This document shows, in pieces, positions 47,917 to 60,563 of a stretch of 64,000 nt of DNA. The DNA lies in contig NBBA01000003.1 of assembly GCA_002794785.1 (NCBI GenBank), positions 1,116,001 to 1,180,000 of the forward strand. Direction: 5' to 3'. Numbering within the stretch: the stretch's first letter is position 1; every line of letters starts with the position of its first letter. The DNA is from Coniferiporia sulphurascens (Eukaryota; Basidiomycota; Agaricomycetes; Hymenochaetales; Hymenochaetaceae). The position numbers and the translations under genes are program-made. The notes beneath the pieces are model-generated. The model was not told where the DNA came from, did not search any database, and saw only the letters and a list, made by a program, of their open reading frames with translations.

Positions 47917-50900
47917 TCAATTGGGTTCATTCATGTCAAGGAGACGAGCCTCCATTTCATCGTCATCTTCAGTGACACTTTCGCTGCCGGTGTCTTGATA
48001 TGCTGCCCAAACACTATCGCTTTCTGGACCTTCGATTACGAGGTCCATAAGATCTCTCGCGGGCTCTATAATAGTTCAGCAAACAGGTAATGAGCATTCT
48101 TCTTTTGCAAAGGGTAGGTAGTACGTACCAGTGACTTTCTCAATATCTACCTGCAATCCGCTCTCCAGCCATCCCGGTGGGTCTGCATAGCTCAGTCGAC
48201 CGATCATTACAATAAACATATGCGCCAGGCCGTTGAACAAGCTATGTGGAGCGTGGAATAGCTTTTGCCGGAAGTCAAAATTGAGGTTATTCAGGCCTTC
48301 AGTGCCGTCCGACGTTGAGGAATGGAATATGAGTCGATGTAAGAGATACAGAGTTTGCTTGATATTCTGCACGGTGCTACAGCGTGTTTGTGAGCAAAAA
48401 AGGGGTTTATAAAAGGCGACGGTTCTAACCTTGCGGCAACATCAAATGACATTGTAACGCGCTCGTCGTCTTCCCATATCAAGTTAGTCAAGCGGGAGAG
48501 GTAATAGACTAGACAAGGAACAAGCGTGTTGGACTTAAGCAGCGTGAACCTGCCTTCGGGACGCGTCACCGCGAGGAGGGCGAAAAAGTTGAGTATGGAC
48601 GATATATCCTTGTCCTGGCCCTGGTCAAATAAAGCGTGAGCTCATTAGAGACGGTGAATAAGTCGCCTTGGGACCTACTTTCCTGTTGAGAGGCCCCGCA
48701 TCGACGAAGAAGCCACATAATTTCTCCAATACGGGAATTTTGGAAGAATCCACAGTTGTCGTCTTGACGAGTCGCCCATTTAAATCCAAATTAGGAACAG
48801 AGGTGAGAGAAGGATGTAATGAGGGATCTATCGTGTTCGCTGAGTGCTGTAGAACGAAAGCAGCGTAGTCTGCGCTCACGAGTTGCTAATAGTACGAGAG
48901 TTTGAATCGCGTGGGATATCACATCACCCGGTTGTCTGCTGTCGAGCAAAGTCAGCATAACACCATCTGTCTGCAGCATAGTCGACAGACTAAGATATGA
49001 CATGTAAGAATTAAGACTTCCGCGTGTCAAATTAGGAAACGTACCAGGACGAGAGGTGCTCCGGAACTGTCCAAACGATCGTTTCAACCAAGTTCAGCAT
49101 TGAATGGACTAGCAGAGAGTCGCCATCGCCGTCGATATCCTTGTGGTCTTTGATTTCGAGGCTTTTCAAGGCCATATCACTTAAGACTCTTAGAAACGGG
49201 CGAGACTCGTCTCCGTGACCAGGGATGATCTGAAGTGTGGAAGGTGTAAAATCCGGCATGTGTATCATCGTCGAACTAAGCAAGTCGAAAAGGGCCCTCA
49301 GATGTTTATACTTTTGACACCCGGTAAGACGATGATAGCATGAATACCAAGAGCACGCACTAAAGCAGCATTCCACAGTATGTTAGACATTGAGATGAAT
49401 CCTTCAGCAACCCTGTCCATGAGCTTCTCCAACGAAGTAGATCTGTACTTTGCTCCAAGAACTTCAAGGATGGAAGAACAAGCGCGCTGGTAGTCTTGGT
49501 TTAACGGTATGGGAGCAGACAGAAGATAGTGGAAGGTGAGTGTCTCGGATACTTTACTCGTATGCGAGAAAAGTATAAGATGCAACTGGAGGGGCATTCG
49601 TTACAAAAATGTGAAAGATGAGGGCAAGCTACTACTCACTTCCTCACTCCAATCAATGTCTTGAAGGTCGTCGTCCTTTAATAAAGCATCTCCATCGGTT
49701 TCTTCCACAAGGTCCATATCAACAACAGAACTATAATCTCCTTGGTCTGGACCCGGGCTACTTCCTTCTCTTATCACTTTCGTTCGACTATATGGGCTGC
49801 CAAAACCCATTCCGGTATCGGTGTCGAAGTCCTGAATGAGATCATCTGCTGGTGGTCCATTCCGAGCCTGTCTAGAGTCTTGCTGCAAATTTAGTTGCGG
49901 TATCTTAACAGGCGAGAAAGCCCCGATCGTCCCTTGCTCTTTTGCTACCAGCTTTCCATTAACTTCCTTATGAGGAGTGCGAGTACCAGGGGGTTCATGG
50001 TTAGTTGAGGGACGACGACGACGGGATGGAGATTTGACGGGAGACGACCCCAAGAAGGAATTTTCGAAGCCCGGAAACTTAGGCTCTGGCGCTGTCAGAC
50101 GCGTCATACCCCCAAAGCCCGCACGCTTTTGTGATAGGGTTTCCTTAGGAAGATAGCTTCTACTCTGGCCTGCAGTACCTGGGGAAGCCCAGTTCCGCAT
50201 TGCAGGAGGAAGGGGAATTGGAGACGGTTGGGGTCCCGTTGCTATCCTTCTTGAGCGCGACGACCAGGACGAATTCCGGTTCGTAGACTCCACTTCATGT
50301 TGCTAATGTGAAAAGTTAAACGAGCGTGAAGAGGACATTGAAGTTGTGAACGCACCTTGAAAATGTACTCCGTGCGGAGCCGTTCTATTTGTTCCTTCAT
50401 ATCTTTCTGAATTCGTGCCTGCTCTGCTTCTGCCGTTTCTTTCGTTTCTCGTAACTTGGCAAGATCCGCCGCATGTTGTTGAGCAGCCTGGAGTTGTGCA
50501 AAACTTGAGCATACAAGTAAAAAAGGGACACTGATTCCACAGGGACAAAGATAAAAGACCCCCGCTCCTTACCTTCTCAACTCTCTTGCGCAATATGGTA
50601 ACTTCGCCTTCTTTCGCAAACCTGATAACTTCAGCTTCCTTCAAAGCTATTTTCGCTTCATTATGTTCGCGATTGAGCTACTGTTTGTGTTAGTATAACC
50701 GCAGGGGCGAACATCAGCCCTCTTACGTGGTCTAGTTGGGCCTTCAAAGCTGCTATTTGCTCCTGTAGATGGGCGTCCATCTGAGAGTCGGTAGTAGCCA
50801 TCGCAATTTGGGGCCTCCTGTTATCTTTAGGACCGGCACTCTTTGATGGGTGTATATTTTGACTCGACAAGCCATCAAGCACTCCAGTGGTCTTCGGTAA

Positions 50901-51385
50901 CGGCGGCTTCTTCGGGACTGCACGGGCTGAAAGGGACGTCTCAACCCCTTGCAGCCGCTGAAGTTTAGAGGTTTGAGCATCACTGTTATATGACAAGATG
51001 CTAGGCCGAATAACACGAGCTGGGGAAGGAACAAGAAATGGATTGACGTTGCACCATAGTCACGATTTGAACAGTCCCTACCCTTATGTGCATCACTCTG
51101 ACTAGAATCTCCAGCTAACGACTCCGCGTCTTTCATTGTTTCTGCATTTTCATTGGAAGTTGAAACGGGGGTCACGCCATAAGTCCCGTCTGCTTGTAAT
51201 ATGATCTCTGGTTCCTCAGAACGGGGACAATGAGAGACCTTCTGGCGTTTAGGATGGGGAAATATCTTCGCGGTTGTCTTATCAGAGACATTATGCGCGT
51301 ATTTCTCTTCTTCTGCCGCCAGAAAGGCCAAGTCATTCTCATCGAGGACGAACGAGTCCTGGAAGTAATCATCAGAGCTGTCCAT
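47917..51385 (-). CDS. DNA damage checkpoint protein ATRIP/Rad26
   Basis: Partner of the ATR kinase that binds RPA-coated single-stranded DNA in the nucleus. N-terminus at 51385: DSSDDYFQDSFVLDENDLAF, an acidic amphipathic helix like the RPA-binding motif, followed by a Ser-rich linker. A coiled coil is seen in DAHLQEQIAALKAQLDH, EAKIALKEAEVIRFA, and EQIERLRTEYIFKQHEVE, used for dimerisation in the family. Then come basic linker SPSRRRRPS and a helical-repeat C-terminus (LQLHLILFSHTSKV, SSILEVLGAKYRS, SLNSYMSYLSLSTMLQTDGV). The final exon ends in acidic EDDDEMEARLLDMNEPN. About 12 introns. Sequence conservation in this family is low, so assignment rests on the N-terminal motif, the coiled coil and size (about 850-900 residues). 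Confidence 0.8.
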
Positions 51386-52120
51386 GGTTCGACACAGCGC
51401 ACAACAGAGAAAAGCCCGAGTTCAGCACTTTAGAACCAGAGAATTCAGAATAGTAAAATCCCAAATGGCATGGTTGTGCACACGATGTCCAAAGCAAAGA
51501 GCATGAATACAAGCTATCATGCAAAACCTGAAATGCTGTACTTGCACAACGGCGAATTGGTGACAGACCGCAACCGACGTGTCACGGTCAAAACAGTATG
51601 CTACTGTTTACATACTAACTGAAGTCACTGAACTTCCACACGAACATGAGGGATGAGTTGGGCAACGATACCCCTGCATGGGTCGCATCTAGTACTACCG
51701 ACTACTAGGCTACATGTACCTCCTACGAGATCGACCTTCATCCCCTCTGACCTATTCCATTCTGGAAGAATTATACCGGCAGCACCAAGCAGTGGTAGAT
51801 AGTGAGCAGCAACTATAAACGGCGACGTCCTGACTCGTCGCGAGGTCGGACGTGCGCTTATTGACTCGCCCTTGCAGCTGGAAGACGTTGAAGCAATGTA
51901 TGCAAATGTACCTGGTCCGAAGTCAGTCGTGTCGGAGTTTTAAGAATTCTCCCTTTAGATCTTGAGACCTTAAGACTAGGAGGTACGACCACTTTCGGCG
52001 ATCGGACGACCTGTCTGCGTGTCTAGACAGACGATCACAAAAAGGTGGAATCCAAAGCTCTCAAGAAGCAGATGTTATCCGACGTAACGTATTTTGACGG
52101 ATCCATTCCGGGTACGTGAT
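51386..52120. other. 735-bp spacer between ATRIP 5' end and UPF2 3' end
   Basis: Both neighbours run leftwards, so this should hold the ATRIP promoter and the UPF2 3' UTR. No ORF of interest, no clear repeat; AT and GC content ordinary. Confidence 0.4.
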
Positions 52121-55100
52121 TCAAGGGCTGCAGAATAGGTCAAGTAGGGATATCAAGGAATACTTAACGGAGTAATGCCTGCCTTTTAGCTCCTCCACTT
52201 CTTCACGTTGTTCATAATCAAGGACAAGTTGCTTCAAATGCTGCTGTTCTACCTTGTCTTGCAGTTGCGCAGTTCGAGTATGTGTGGCCAATGGTGTATC
52301 AGCGGGAATGGCAATGTTTTTCGCCTGTGGCACAAAGGAACAGCGTCAGTGATCATGTGCCTGAGGTCCACGAGCACTGGGCGAACCTGTTGCTTATTCC
52401 CTTTCTTCGTAAGGAGGACGAATTTCATTATCCCATGACCTTCCGAGTCACCGCCGTCTGATGCATCTCCGTCTTCATCCTCGTCGTCCTGTTTCCTCTT
52501 CCGAAGCCCAGTGGGCAGAACCGCTGAGTCCCACAGAGCCTGAGCAGTCCGCTTATCCACTTTCCTAGCCTCAGCGGAAGAATCCGTCACCATTTTTGCT
52601 AACTCCCTCACGAACTCATTCTCGTCCTCTTCTGTAGGGCCCAGGTTGTCCGAGGAATTAAGCAAAACGAGAGTGTCAGGCGACGGTGGTCGTTCATTGA
52701 TCTGCAAAGCCATTAGGATGTTGACCATCAGAGAACAACATGCGTACCGATGAATCCGACACTGTCTGGACATCATCCTCATCCTCTTCCTCTTCGGAGC
52801 CTCGTCGCTCCTCATCTCCACGATCATCATCACTCTCTTCTCCGCTGTCTTCACCATCATCATCCGGAGCTAATCAACGTCTTAGTTTGATTAATCATTA
52901 TTCCGGATCGACAGAGCGTACCATTAGAAGTTTGAAGAATTTGGTTAAACATTTCATCTACAACACGCGCAGCTTCGTCGAAATCAGCGAGTTTCTCCAT
53001 CTTGGGTCTTACGGCCTGTGGCTTTTCAGCAGGAGGGAAGGCGAATTATATATTTTGTGACACACCTCAAATGAATCTTCTAGCATGAACTCAACGTCCA
53101 TGGGAAGGACTTCCTTGGTGAACACATACAGCTATGTACATTCAAGACTAAGTCCTTCCATGGTGAAGACAACGACAAACTCACCTGAAAGAATATCAGG
53201 AAATTATCCAGTTTCTTTTTTTGGGAGCCTTTATCAAAGCACATCCCGCAGGTATCGAGTAACACGCAAACAAGTCTTATCCTAAAATAGTCGTCTGGCA
53301 TGTCAATAGGGCACGCCTGACCAGGCATAGGTCGGCCTTCGGCTGAAAGAATAATTAGACAGGTCAAGACCTAGTATGCAAAAGAGGAAACTAACGATGT
53401 CCAAATGTCACCAAACTCCATAGAGCATCAAAGAGTATGCTCGATGAGATGAGACGGTATATGTATAGCTCCCCTAAGTATTTTATTGTGGCGACGCGCT
53501 GTTGGTTCAGTTTGTACACGTTCGTCTCAAGACCTCTTCTCACGTCTTCCAAAACTTGGTCGACTATAGCCACGGAGAAATCGGGATGATACCTTTGCAA
53601 ATCATACGCCAGCATGGCAAGCAGACTTAAGTTGCTGTATTTAATTTTCCACGCTTTTGTGAATACGTTGTGCAGAGTGTGGACGACCTGTGAATCTTCC
53701 CATTGGAGTTTTCGGACAAGTTTTAAAACTTTGTCAATAGTTTTCTTTGCCAGAACGTCGTATATAAGATGTCGAATGAAAAGCTCCATAGGGGAACGCT
53801 CTTTCTCCCCAATAGGCGCCCGCTCAGGAGGATTACACTGGGCGTCGGGTTAGGAGCAGGCAAAAGGTTCGGTAGTTGAAATTACCTGGTAGTATGCATT
53901 CTCAAGCATCATGATCTGCCTCTGGTCCAAGTGTTGGATGCTTTGCTTGCGTCTCATCAGCTCAATCTATTTAAAGTCATGTTATTGCCAGAGTTAAGCA
54001 GATAACGGAAGTCTCACCATGGTTACGAATCGGTCCTTGGTCTCATCGTTGCGCAAAAGGAAGCGCCCACAGCCTTCGAGCAGAAGAGCAAGGTTGTCTA
54101 TATTAACACCAGAGAAGTCGTCCAAGCAAACTTTGAACGTATGCAAGATAACATGCGTAGGAACGACTTGAAACTTCGTTAGGTTTGACAGGAACGCAAT
54201 ATTCTGCTCTGCCGTTCAATTACAGTTCCTGGTAAGATATTTACAGCACCGACGAACCTTTTGGCGAACTTCGGCTAGCTCTTTGACGACGTTTTTCTTC
54301 CGCTGTAAATAGCGGAACTCATCCTCCAGCTGAGATGTAACGCATAATCAGTAAAGATGCACAAAGCACAAGGTCATACTTACAAACGCGACAAGCTCAG
54401 TGCCGATATCTGGCATGTACTTGTTCAAAGTAGCGACAAATCTCGAGTAATGAGGTAATAAGTCCACTCGATTCTTAGGTACCTGTGTCAAGAACTTTGA
54501 AAGCATTAGCAAAAACATCATGTGTTCCTTAGTGACATGAACGGAGTAAAATACCTTGACAAGCCGCTTTCGCGCCGCTTTGGAATTTAAGAAAGTAAAT
54601 TCTACAGCAGCCGAATCGATAAGGGAACGATTCGTGCAATCAGGAAGGCGGGCCAGCAAAGCCGAAAGTAGCTGCGACGGGCCCTGTGGAGCAAGCGTAG
54701 GCGTCTGGGGAGGAGTGGGTGTTTTCGGGGGGGTAGGAACGGGCGTTGCGGCGCTTTATAAATCCATGTGACTAAGTGAAGGTGGCCACCGACGCCTTTG
54801 GGACAAGCAACTCACCCATCATCCTCCGTCCTATCTTCGGGGAGTTGACGAATAGACACGGTACCATTTTTATTTCCATCCTCAAGTTCCAGGCGTTTCA
54901 GTTCCTTCTCCAGCTCCCTCGCCTCTACTTCTTCTCTTTCCTTCCTTTCCTTCTCTTTTGTCAATTCCATCTTGTGTTTGTCGGATTCTGGCCCTTCCTC
55001 ATTCGTACTTGACCCTTCCTTTTCATCAAGCCCAAGCACACTCTTGGGAACAAAATCGCGTAGATCCTGAAGATCCTCAAAGAAGCGGCGTTCCTCTTCA

Positions 55101-56687
55101 TCCTCCCATTTCCCCCCTAAGGTGTATGTCTCCTCTTGGACTTCCTGCTGACCCCCTGAGGTCACCATAATGGAATCAGTCTTGCGTGTTGCATTTGGCA
55201 AAGACGGCATTGAAAGGTTGAGAAGTTCGGAAAGTCTAGAAAACGGATGAGCAGTCGTACTTGAAGAATTTCAAAAGAATGTACGTTTGGCAACTCGAAA
55301 GCAATTTCTCGTAAGCCTTCGTCATTTTCTCGTACGCTTGCTGACGGTCTTCGAATATCTCTCCAGACCTAATATAAGCTTCATGATTTCTACGATCTTG
55401 TTCCTGCAGACGCTGGAAATTGTCACGGTAGACACATTGTAAATTGCCGTTTAGATAACTATTATGAAAGAATTAACATACTTTGTGTTCAATAATGAGC
55501 TTCTTTGAAACGCTCTCAAAATATCCCTCACACATTCTCTTGAAGCGTGCACGTATTTCCTTTTCAACCAATTCATCTTCCTCCTCGCTTTTTTCTAGTC
55601 GTGGAAATTTCTCCGTATCTTGCGTGACACCATTGACCAAAGAACCTACAGCAACGCCTTCAGGGATTTGACCTTTTGAACCAATCGAGGGTATGATTCC
55701 AAGGAAAGGACGCGCATATGATTTCAAGAAAACGGAAAGGAGAGGCAAGGATGATAAGGAGGGATCATTAGAAAGCTACGAAAAAAAGACAAATGGTTCA
55801 GCGATATGTACACAGCATTCAACAAAAGGTCAGAGAAGACGCAAGTGTACTTACAAGATCCTTCAATATTTTCATAACCCACTCGCCCCCGCTTTTCCCT
55901 GGTCCGTCCCTAATAACACCTACTAGGGCAAGCTCGGCGCATACACGAAGTGCAGGCCTTTGACGTGTAACTCGCGCGATATCCTCCTTTTCCTTCTGTT
56001 CCGGTGATATCGTAGGAGCTGCAGTACCGGAGCTAGTAGCGCCAGCGCCAGAGACTGTAGAGGCCTGTGCAATATTAGATGGCAAATTGCCAGGGACGCG
56101 GTGCGGGGGAGCTAGCGCGGAACTGAATAGCGCGTTGATAGATGGCGTGAACGTTTTCGGAAATCGGCGGTGAATGGCAGATACAATCTTCGAGGATACG
56201 AAAAATCAGTTGCATTTGCAGCGAGGCATTCGCATATCACACCTCAACTGCACTCCAGACATCCTTCTCCGTCTTGCAGCGCGCGACACCATCAACCGCC
56301 GCGCCGGCAAGCTCATCAACATACTTTTCTAACGAAAGTGATGAGACATCCTTCATAATCTGTTCGTTATTGTCAGTGCCTAAAGATTGGCGCATGCGTT
56401 TGATGAGGGCTGTGTGTCGCTTAAGCGACGAATCTAAGGCCCTTGAGGGTACTTGCCATGGCCACGAAAAGGGCGATATTGCGTGAAATATAACAAGCAC
56501 ATTCACTAGTAAGCACGTGTATGCAAGCTAGCGAGCGTGAGGGGTGGCCCAAACCTTCGCCTGTCCGGTCTTCGTTAGAGGCCCTCAAGTATTTCCGCCG
56601 ACTACGTTTGAAAACCTCCTCGTCTTCCCTATCTTTTGAGACTACCGGCTGTGTGGCGCTCGACACTGCAATGTCATTCGCGGCCAT
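52121..56687 (-). CDS. NMD2: Nonsense-mediated decay factor UPF2/NMD2
   Basis: Scaffold that joins UPF1 to UPF3 in nonsense-mediated mRNA decay. Start MAANDIAVSSATQPVV at 56687. Three MIF4G domains are visible: the first (about 56,480-55,300) with LDSSLKRHTALIKRMRQSLG and ALRVCAELALVGVIRDGPG; the second (about 54,650-53,850) with NCTNRSLIDSAAVEF-like FLNSKAARKRLVK, and LLPHYSRFVATLNKYM; the third (about 53,790-53,100) with LFIRHLIYDVLAKKTIDKVL, TIKYLGELYIYRLISSSILF, RLVCVLLDTCGMCFDKGS and KLDNFLIFFQLYVFTKE. An acidic stretch (DDDGEDSGEESDDDRG) precedes the UPF1-binding tail (FVRELAKMVTDSSAEARK, VRPVLVDLRHMITDAV region is intronic). C-terminus is PADTPLATHTRTAQLQDKVE and QLVLDYEQREEVEELK. A last optional in-frame intron ends at the same stop. 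About 20 exons. Confidence 0.94.
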
Positions 56688-57081
56688 GGCATGCGTCCTA
56701 GTCCCGATTTTAAACGAAACGGTACGTGTTCGCCAGTCTGGTGAGCTTCTTCGAGTTTGAGCTGCTTCAGATGTGGAGGGAATTCCCCGCAGTAAGTAGC
56801 CAGAGAACTAATGTTGAGTAGTCCCCAGCAGTAGGTATGCACCAGTTGGCCTAGCCACAAGATTTGGAACGATTCGTACTCTCAGAGTGGGTGTAAAGTC
56901 TACAGCGGTTGGTAAACCCCTTCAAGTTCGTGCGTGCTCTGCGAGTAGGAGGTTGATTGCACCAGGCACTTTACATTTGACCCGTGCTGACACCAGCACC
57001 TAAAAAGGGAATTTCAAACAATGAACCAGCCACTCAATTGTAATATCATGGAGCGACTTTGGAATTTGCTACATATTGTGG
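56688..57081. other. Spacer upstream of UPF2, containing RRP17 3' UTR
   Basis: 394 bp between the UPF2 start and the RRP17 stop, both on the minus strand. Nothing gene-like seen. Confidence 0.4.
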
Positions 57082-58118
57082 CTAGATTCTCGAGGCAATT
57101 CTGACGAGAGATAACGGCTTCGTACAGCCCATACCACGAGTTTTAGCTCGCGCCTTATCCGATATAATCGAGACAAACTTATTTCCCCCTCTTGCCCGGG
57201 CCCTTGCCTTTCTTTCCCCCTCCCCCCTTTCCTTTCGTCTTGGTTTCCCACCAGCAAGTTCCGCCTTTTCAGTCTTCCGTGCGCGCTGCTTCTGACGCGT
57301 AGCTTTTCGGGCTGCCTTCGTTTCGTATGCGATTTTCTTCGGAGGCATTTTCTTTGCGGGTATATTTATCGAGTTTGCCCGAGCATGGGCCTTCGCCTGC
57401 TGTGGCGGACCTACTTCACGACGCACCCCTGAGTGCTGTTTAAAATCACTTCGCGATAAGGCCTTGCTGGAGGGCGTAGAGGCAGCCGACGATACTTCCG
57501 AATGTGCATGTAGACGCTCGGGCAAAGTCTGATACGTAGTTGGCATGTGCCGCAGAGAATCCGGATCAAATTCTTCAATGACGGTAACAGTCGCAAGCTG
57601 CTCGTCGTCCTCAAACTCTTGCGTCGCCTTTCCTTTGCCTTTATCGAACGTAGAAAATCCCTCAAATTCGGTGCCCCCGTGCTCATCGACATCGCCGTCA
57701 TCATCTTGTAGACATGATGGCAATGAGATAACGACTGATCAGATTAGGATGCATGTTAAGCTTACTTTTCCTAAATGCACTTTCCACCATCTGTGCATTC
57801 TGTCTGGCCCGGTCTTGCAGAGCCTGCCGTTGTTCCCTTCTCGCTTGAAGACGCTCCTGCCGCTCTCGTTCCTTCGCCCTGTCCTTTGCCGCCTGCTTCT
57901 TTAACAGGTTCCTTTTTCGAAAGCCTGTCAAATATTCCCTGAAAAAGTTTTCAAATTGAACATGCACGCCCTGGCCGGAAAGTGGCGAAACACAAGTGGC
58001 CCACGTACCGCCGTGCGGTATCATCGAAGACGACTGAATCAATCTGATTCCTCTTCGCACGAGCTTTGGCCTTTAAAACAGTATGTGACTGGGTAAGGAT
58101 TTCTACGTTGGTGGCCAT
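57082..58118 (-). CDS. RRP17: Ribosomal RNA-processing protein RRP17/NOL12
   Basis: Nucleolar protein, in yeast a 5'-3' exonuclease in pre-60S rRNA processing. Start MATNVEILTQSHTVLKAKAR at 58118; exon 1 ends in DDTARR and joins at about 57,940 to EYLTGFRKRNLLKKQAAKD, the NOL12 signature. A long Arg/Lys/Glu/Gln helix (RAKERERQERLQARREQRQA) is followed by VESAFRK, an acidic stretch (DDDGDVDEHGGTEFEGF) and a very basic C-terminal tail (KIAYETKAARKATRQKQRAR, GNKFVSIISDKARAKTRG). The basic tail and coil suit RNA binding. It is head-to-head with the FAM72-like gene. The C-terminal exon is read to the stop at 57082. Confidence 0.88.
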
Positions 58119-58371
58119 GGCAAACGGTTCGACGGTATAGCGTGCGAGGATGCTCGCGGCGGTAAGAAATCAACGAGGCCTGTAAATCTGTTGGGTGAGG
58201 ATTGCCTTTTTTGGTATGTACGCGTGCAGGCACCTACTAACTTAACTCGAGTAAGTAGGTAGAAGAATGCCTTCAGAGATTCACGCGAGGTAGCAGCCAT
58301 GCGTATAAAAAGTGGCCATTCCTTTCCCTCCAGTCCCCCCAGTTCCTTCTGCTTTTCTTCAATACTCCAAT
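58119..58371. promoter_or_regulatory. Head-to-head spacer between RRP17 and FAM72-like gene
   Basis: 253 bp between divergent start codons. A pyrimidine-rich block (about 58,320-58,365, cctttccctccagtcccccc) sits just before the FAM72-like ATG. Confidence 0.4.
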
Positions 58372-59353
58372 ATGGCTCGCGTAGACGGAAGCCAAGAACC
58401 CGCCCGCAGGCGCACCACTATGTTCCACGGCCGCGAACTCCCCCTACCAGTTTCGACCGCCGCGACGCATATACCCAGGCCTGCGAATCAAACATATCCG
58501 ACCCCTCCCTCCCATCCGCAGATGCATCCCATACAGAACCTACGATACCCCCCTCTCCCTGCAAACCCGCCACCATTTCCTTCTCCTCCACCCATGCTTG
58601 AGTATCTGCATAAAGTCTGGATTCTAGATTGCAAGTCTTGTGGAAAATTCATAACTAACCGAGCCATGAAAGTGAGTCGCTGCTATAAAAAAAACTGGGC
58701 GTCCACTGTTGCTCACGCGTGATTTCTAGTGTGTGCTGTTGCTGCGCCACGATGTGAACTTGTTCTCTACCGATGCTCTACCAGTGAACTGCTCTGTATA
58801 TCAGGCCAATTCGCAGGTATCGAGGGTTCGAACATGCGAATGCCTGACTCAGACGCTCGCCTGTCATGGATGCGGCTCGTCAATTGGATACATGATCGTC
58901 GCCCCCTGCTCGCGTTGCACGCCTTCTAATTCGCACCGTTTTCCTTCTCCACCGCCCCAAACGCGCAATACGAATGGACATCGCTTTGTTTTCCATTCCT
59001 CGGAAGTCGCTTACGAGGAACGGCTGTATGTTCCCGGTGTTCCGGACGTTATTCCGGACGCGCACCCGCTTGAACAGGCCTACGAGAATATTTATTCACT
59101 CACCTCAGAGCCGACGGACTACTCACGCGTCTCCGGACCACATTCGCGACCATTCAGGGCACATACGATGCAGCCAGCACCTTTACCGAAAGCTTCGAAG
59201 CTCAGGGCCGGAGAATTAGTCTACTGGCATCATCTTACACGTCGTGGTGACCTGCATTGTGTGCAAGATGACGAGCGGTCTAGGGCTTCTTGTGGCTATC
59301 GTTTCGATGCGAAAAATCCGAATCGCGCGAACAGAGCCATTGCATGTCGTTAA
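58372..59353 (+). CDS. FAM72-like protein
   Basis: FAM72 proteins are small Cys-rich nuclear proteins; in vertebrates they bind the uracil glycosylase UNG2 and influence base-excision repair. Two exons (58372-58671 and 58730-59353) encode 307 residues. A Pro-rich disordered head of about 80 residues is fungal. The FAM72 domain follows: HKVWILDCKSCGKFITNRAM, then KCVLLLRHDVNLFSTDALPV, RTCECLTQTLACHGCGSSIG, YMIVAPCSRCTPS, and NGHRFVFHSSEVAYEERLY. Four CxxC pairs (CKSC, CECL..ACHGC, CSRC) are well placed to bind zinc. A tail of about 115 residues beyond the domain, with another CxxD/Cys set (DLHCVQDDERSRASCGYRF), is specific. Function in fungi is unknown. Confidence 0.85.
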
Positions 59354-60563
59354 GCTATTCCAATGAGGCCGGTCTTCTCTAAAGGCGTGCCCCCTCCATA
59401 AGCTCTGAAAATCAGGGCGAGGACAGCTCGGTATTATGATCCTATTTTTTATTTATTTTGTACTCAACCGAAACTATCATCTACTTCTTGTGTGCCTTCT
59501 TCCAGCCCCCTCCTTCAAACTTTCTGACGCGTGGGCTAAAGTTACGACTATCCCCCTTCCCTTTGTAACTTTTAATTTCGAGTTCCCCCATAGGACCACT
59601 AGTATCGTGATGAAACCTTATCCAGGGGGTTCCTTTTGTTATTTAACAATGTTCACTGGCAGTGTTATACCACCCAGAATCCAGACCCAAACTATCTGCG
59701 CGTCTTTAAAGTTGCCGAAGCCGAAGCCGCAAGACTTCTACATAGATTTCTACGCTCAGCTATAATTAGACGGGAATATGGGGTATGTGTGCCTGCATTC
59801 GTATGGGGCTTACAGAAAGCATGTTCCTGGCACTCAGGCAGGAAATTGGCTTCGAATAGTTTGCTCCCGACTCGGCGTCGCTAGTACAGTGGTCGCATAT
59901 CACCATCTCGGTAATGCTGTCCTTATTTCAAGCCATATGCATTAACTCCACAGTGTGCTTTGGTCCAGACGTACTGTCCCAATAAACTGACTCGAAATCG
60001 TCTCCGACGCTGTTTGCAGCGAGTCATCACTTCTGGAATGAGCCTGAGATCTCCGCATAAACTTCTCAGTATCACCAGTAACATAAAAGTAGTTAGCTGT
60101 CAATGTGGCAAGCTTGATTCAGGGGTGACCTCTGTTTACCTCCAAAGATAGGAATATTCGTTCGAAGACACCCAATGGTGCAGCTATTCAGATTCGCTTG
60201 TTAATTGAATTAGCGATAAGTACATCGTAGAAATGGATGTTATTGCCGTTAATAGGTGTACGGTTAGAATATTATTACCTGCGCGTGACGTATGCGTGAC
60301 GTGGACTAACCAATTCATGTTTCCCCTTCGCTCCCGTCGCCTTCGCTGCTACTGTAGTACTGCCATAAAGTGGTCGGACCCACACTGCCATCTCACAAGC
60401 TCGAATTGCAACATTACGAAGCTCACAGGACTCAGCTTCTATAGGATCATTTTCTACATTTACCAGGCGCAGGGACGGCGGTCTGGATATCGCAGGTCGA
60501 AACAAGGACGCAGAGCAAGGGTTGAATAACCGTCTTTCGTTTGTCGAATCAATTTAGCCCGAG
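59354..60563. other. 1.2-kb stretch without a convincing gene
   Basis: Between FAM72-like stop and BOS1 start, same strand. The longest frame (59436-59765) starts in a hydrophobic run but lacks any family signal and splice structure; the sequence is AT-rich and looks like 3' UTR plus promoter. Confidence 0.45.

Noticed and set aside
58103..58300. Minus-strand frame in the RRP17/FAM72 spacer beginning MAATSRESLKAFF
   Set aside because: Could have been an upstream start of RRP17, but it is out of phase with the RRP17 signature and has no suitable donor.
59436..59765. Open frame starting in a hydrophobic run
   Set aside because: Not followed by any protein-like pattern; AT-rich 3' UTR explains it.
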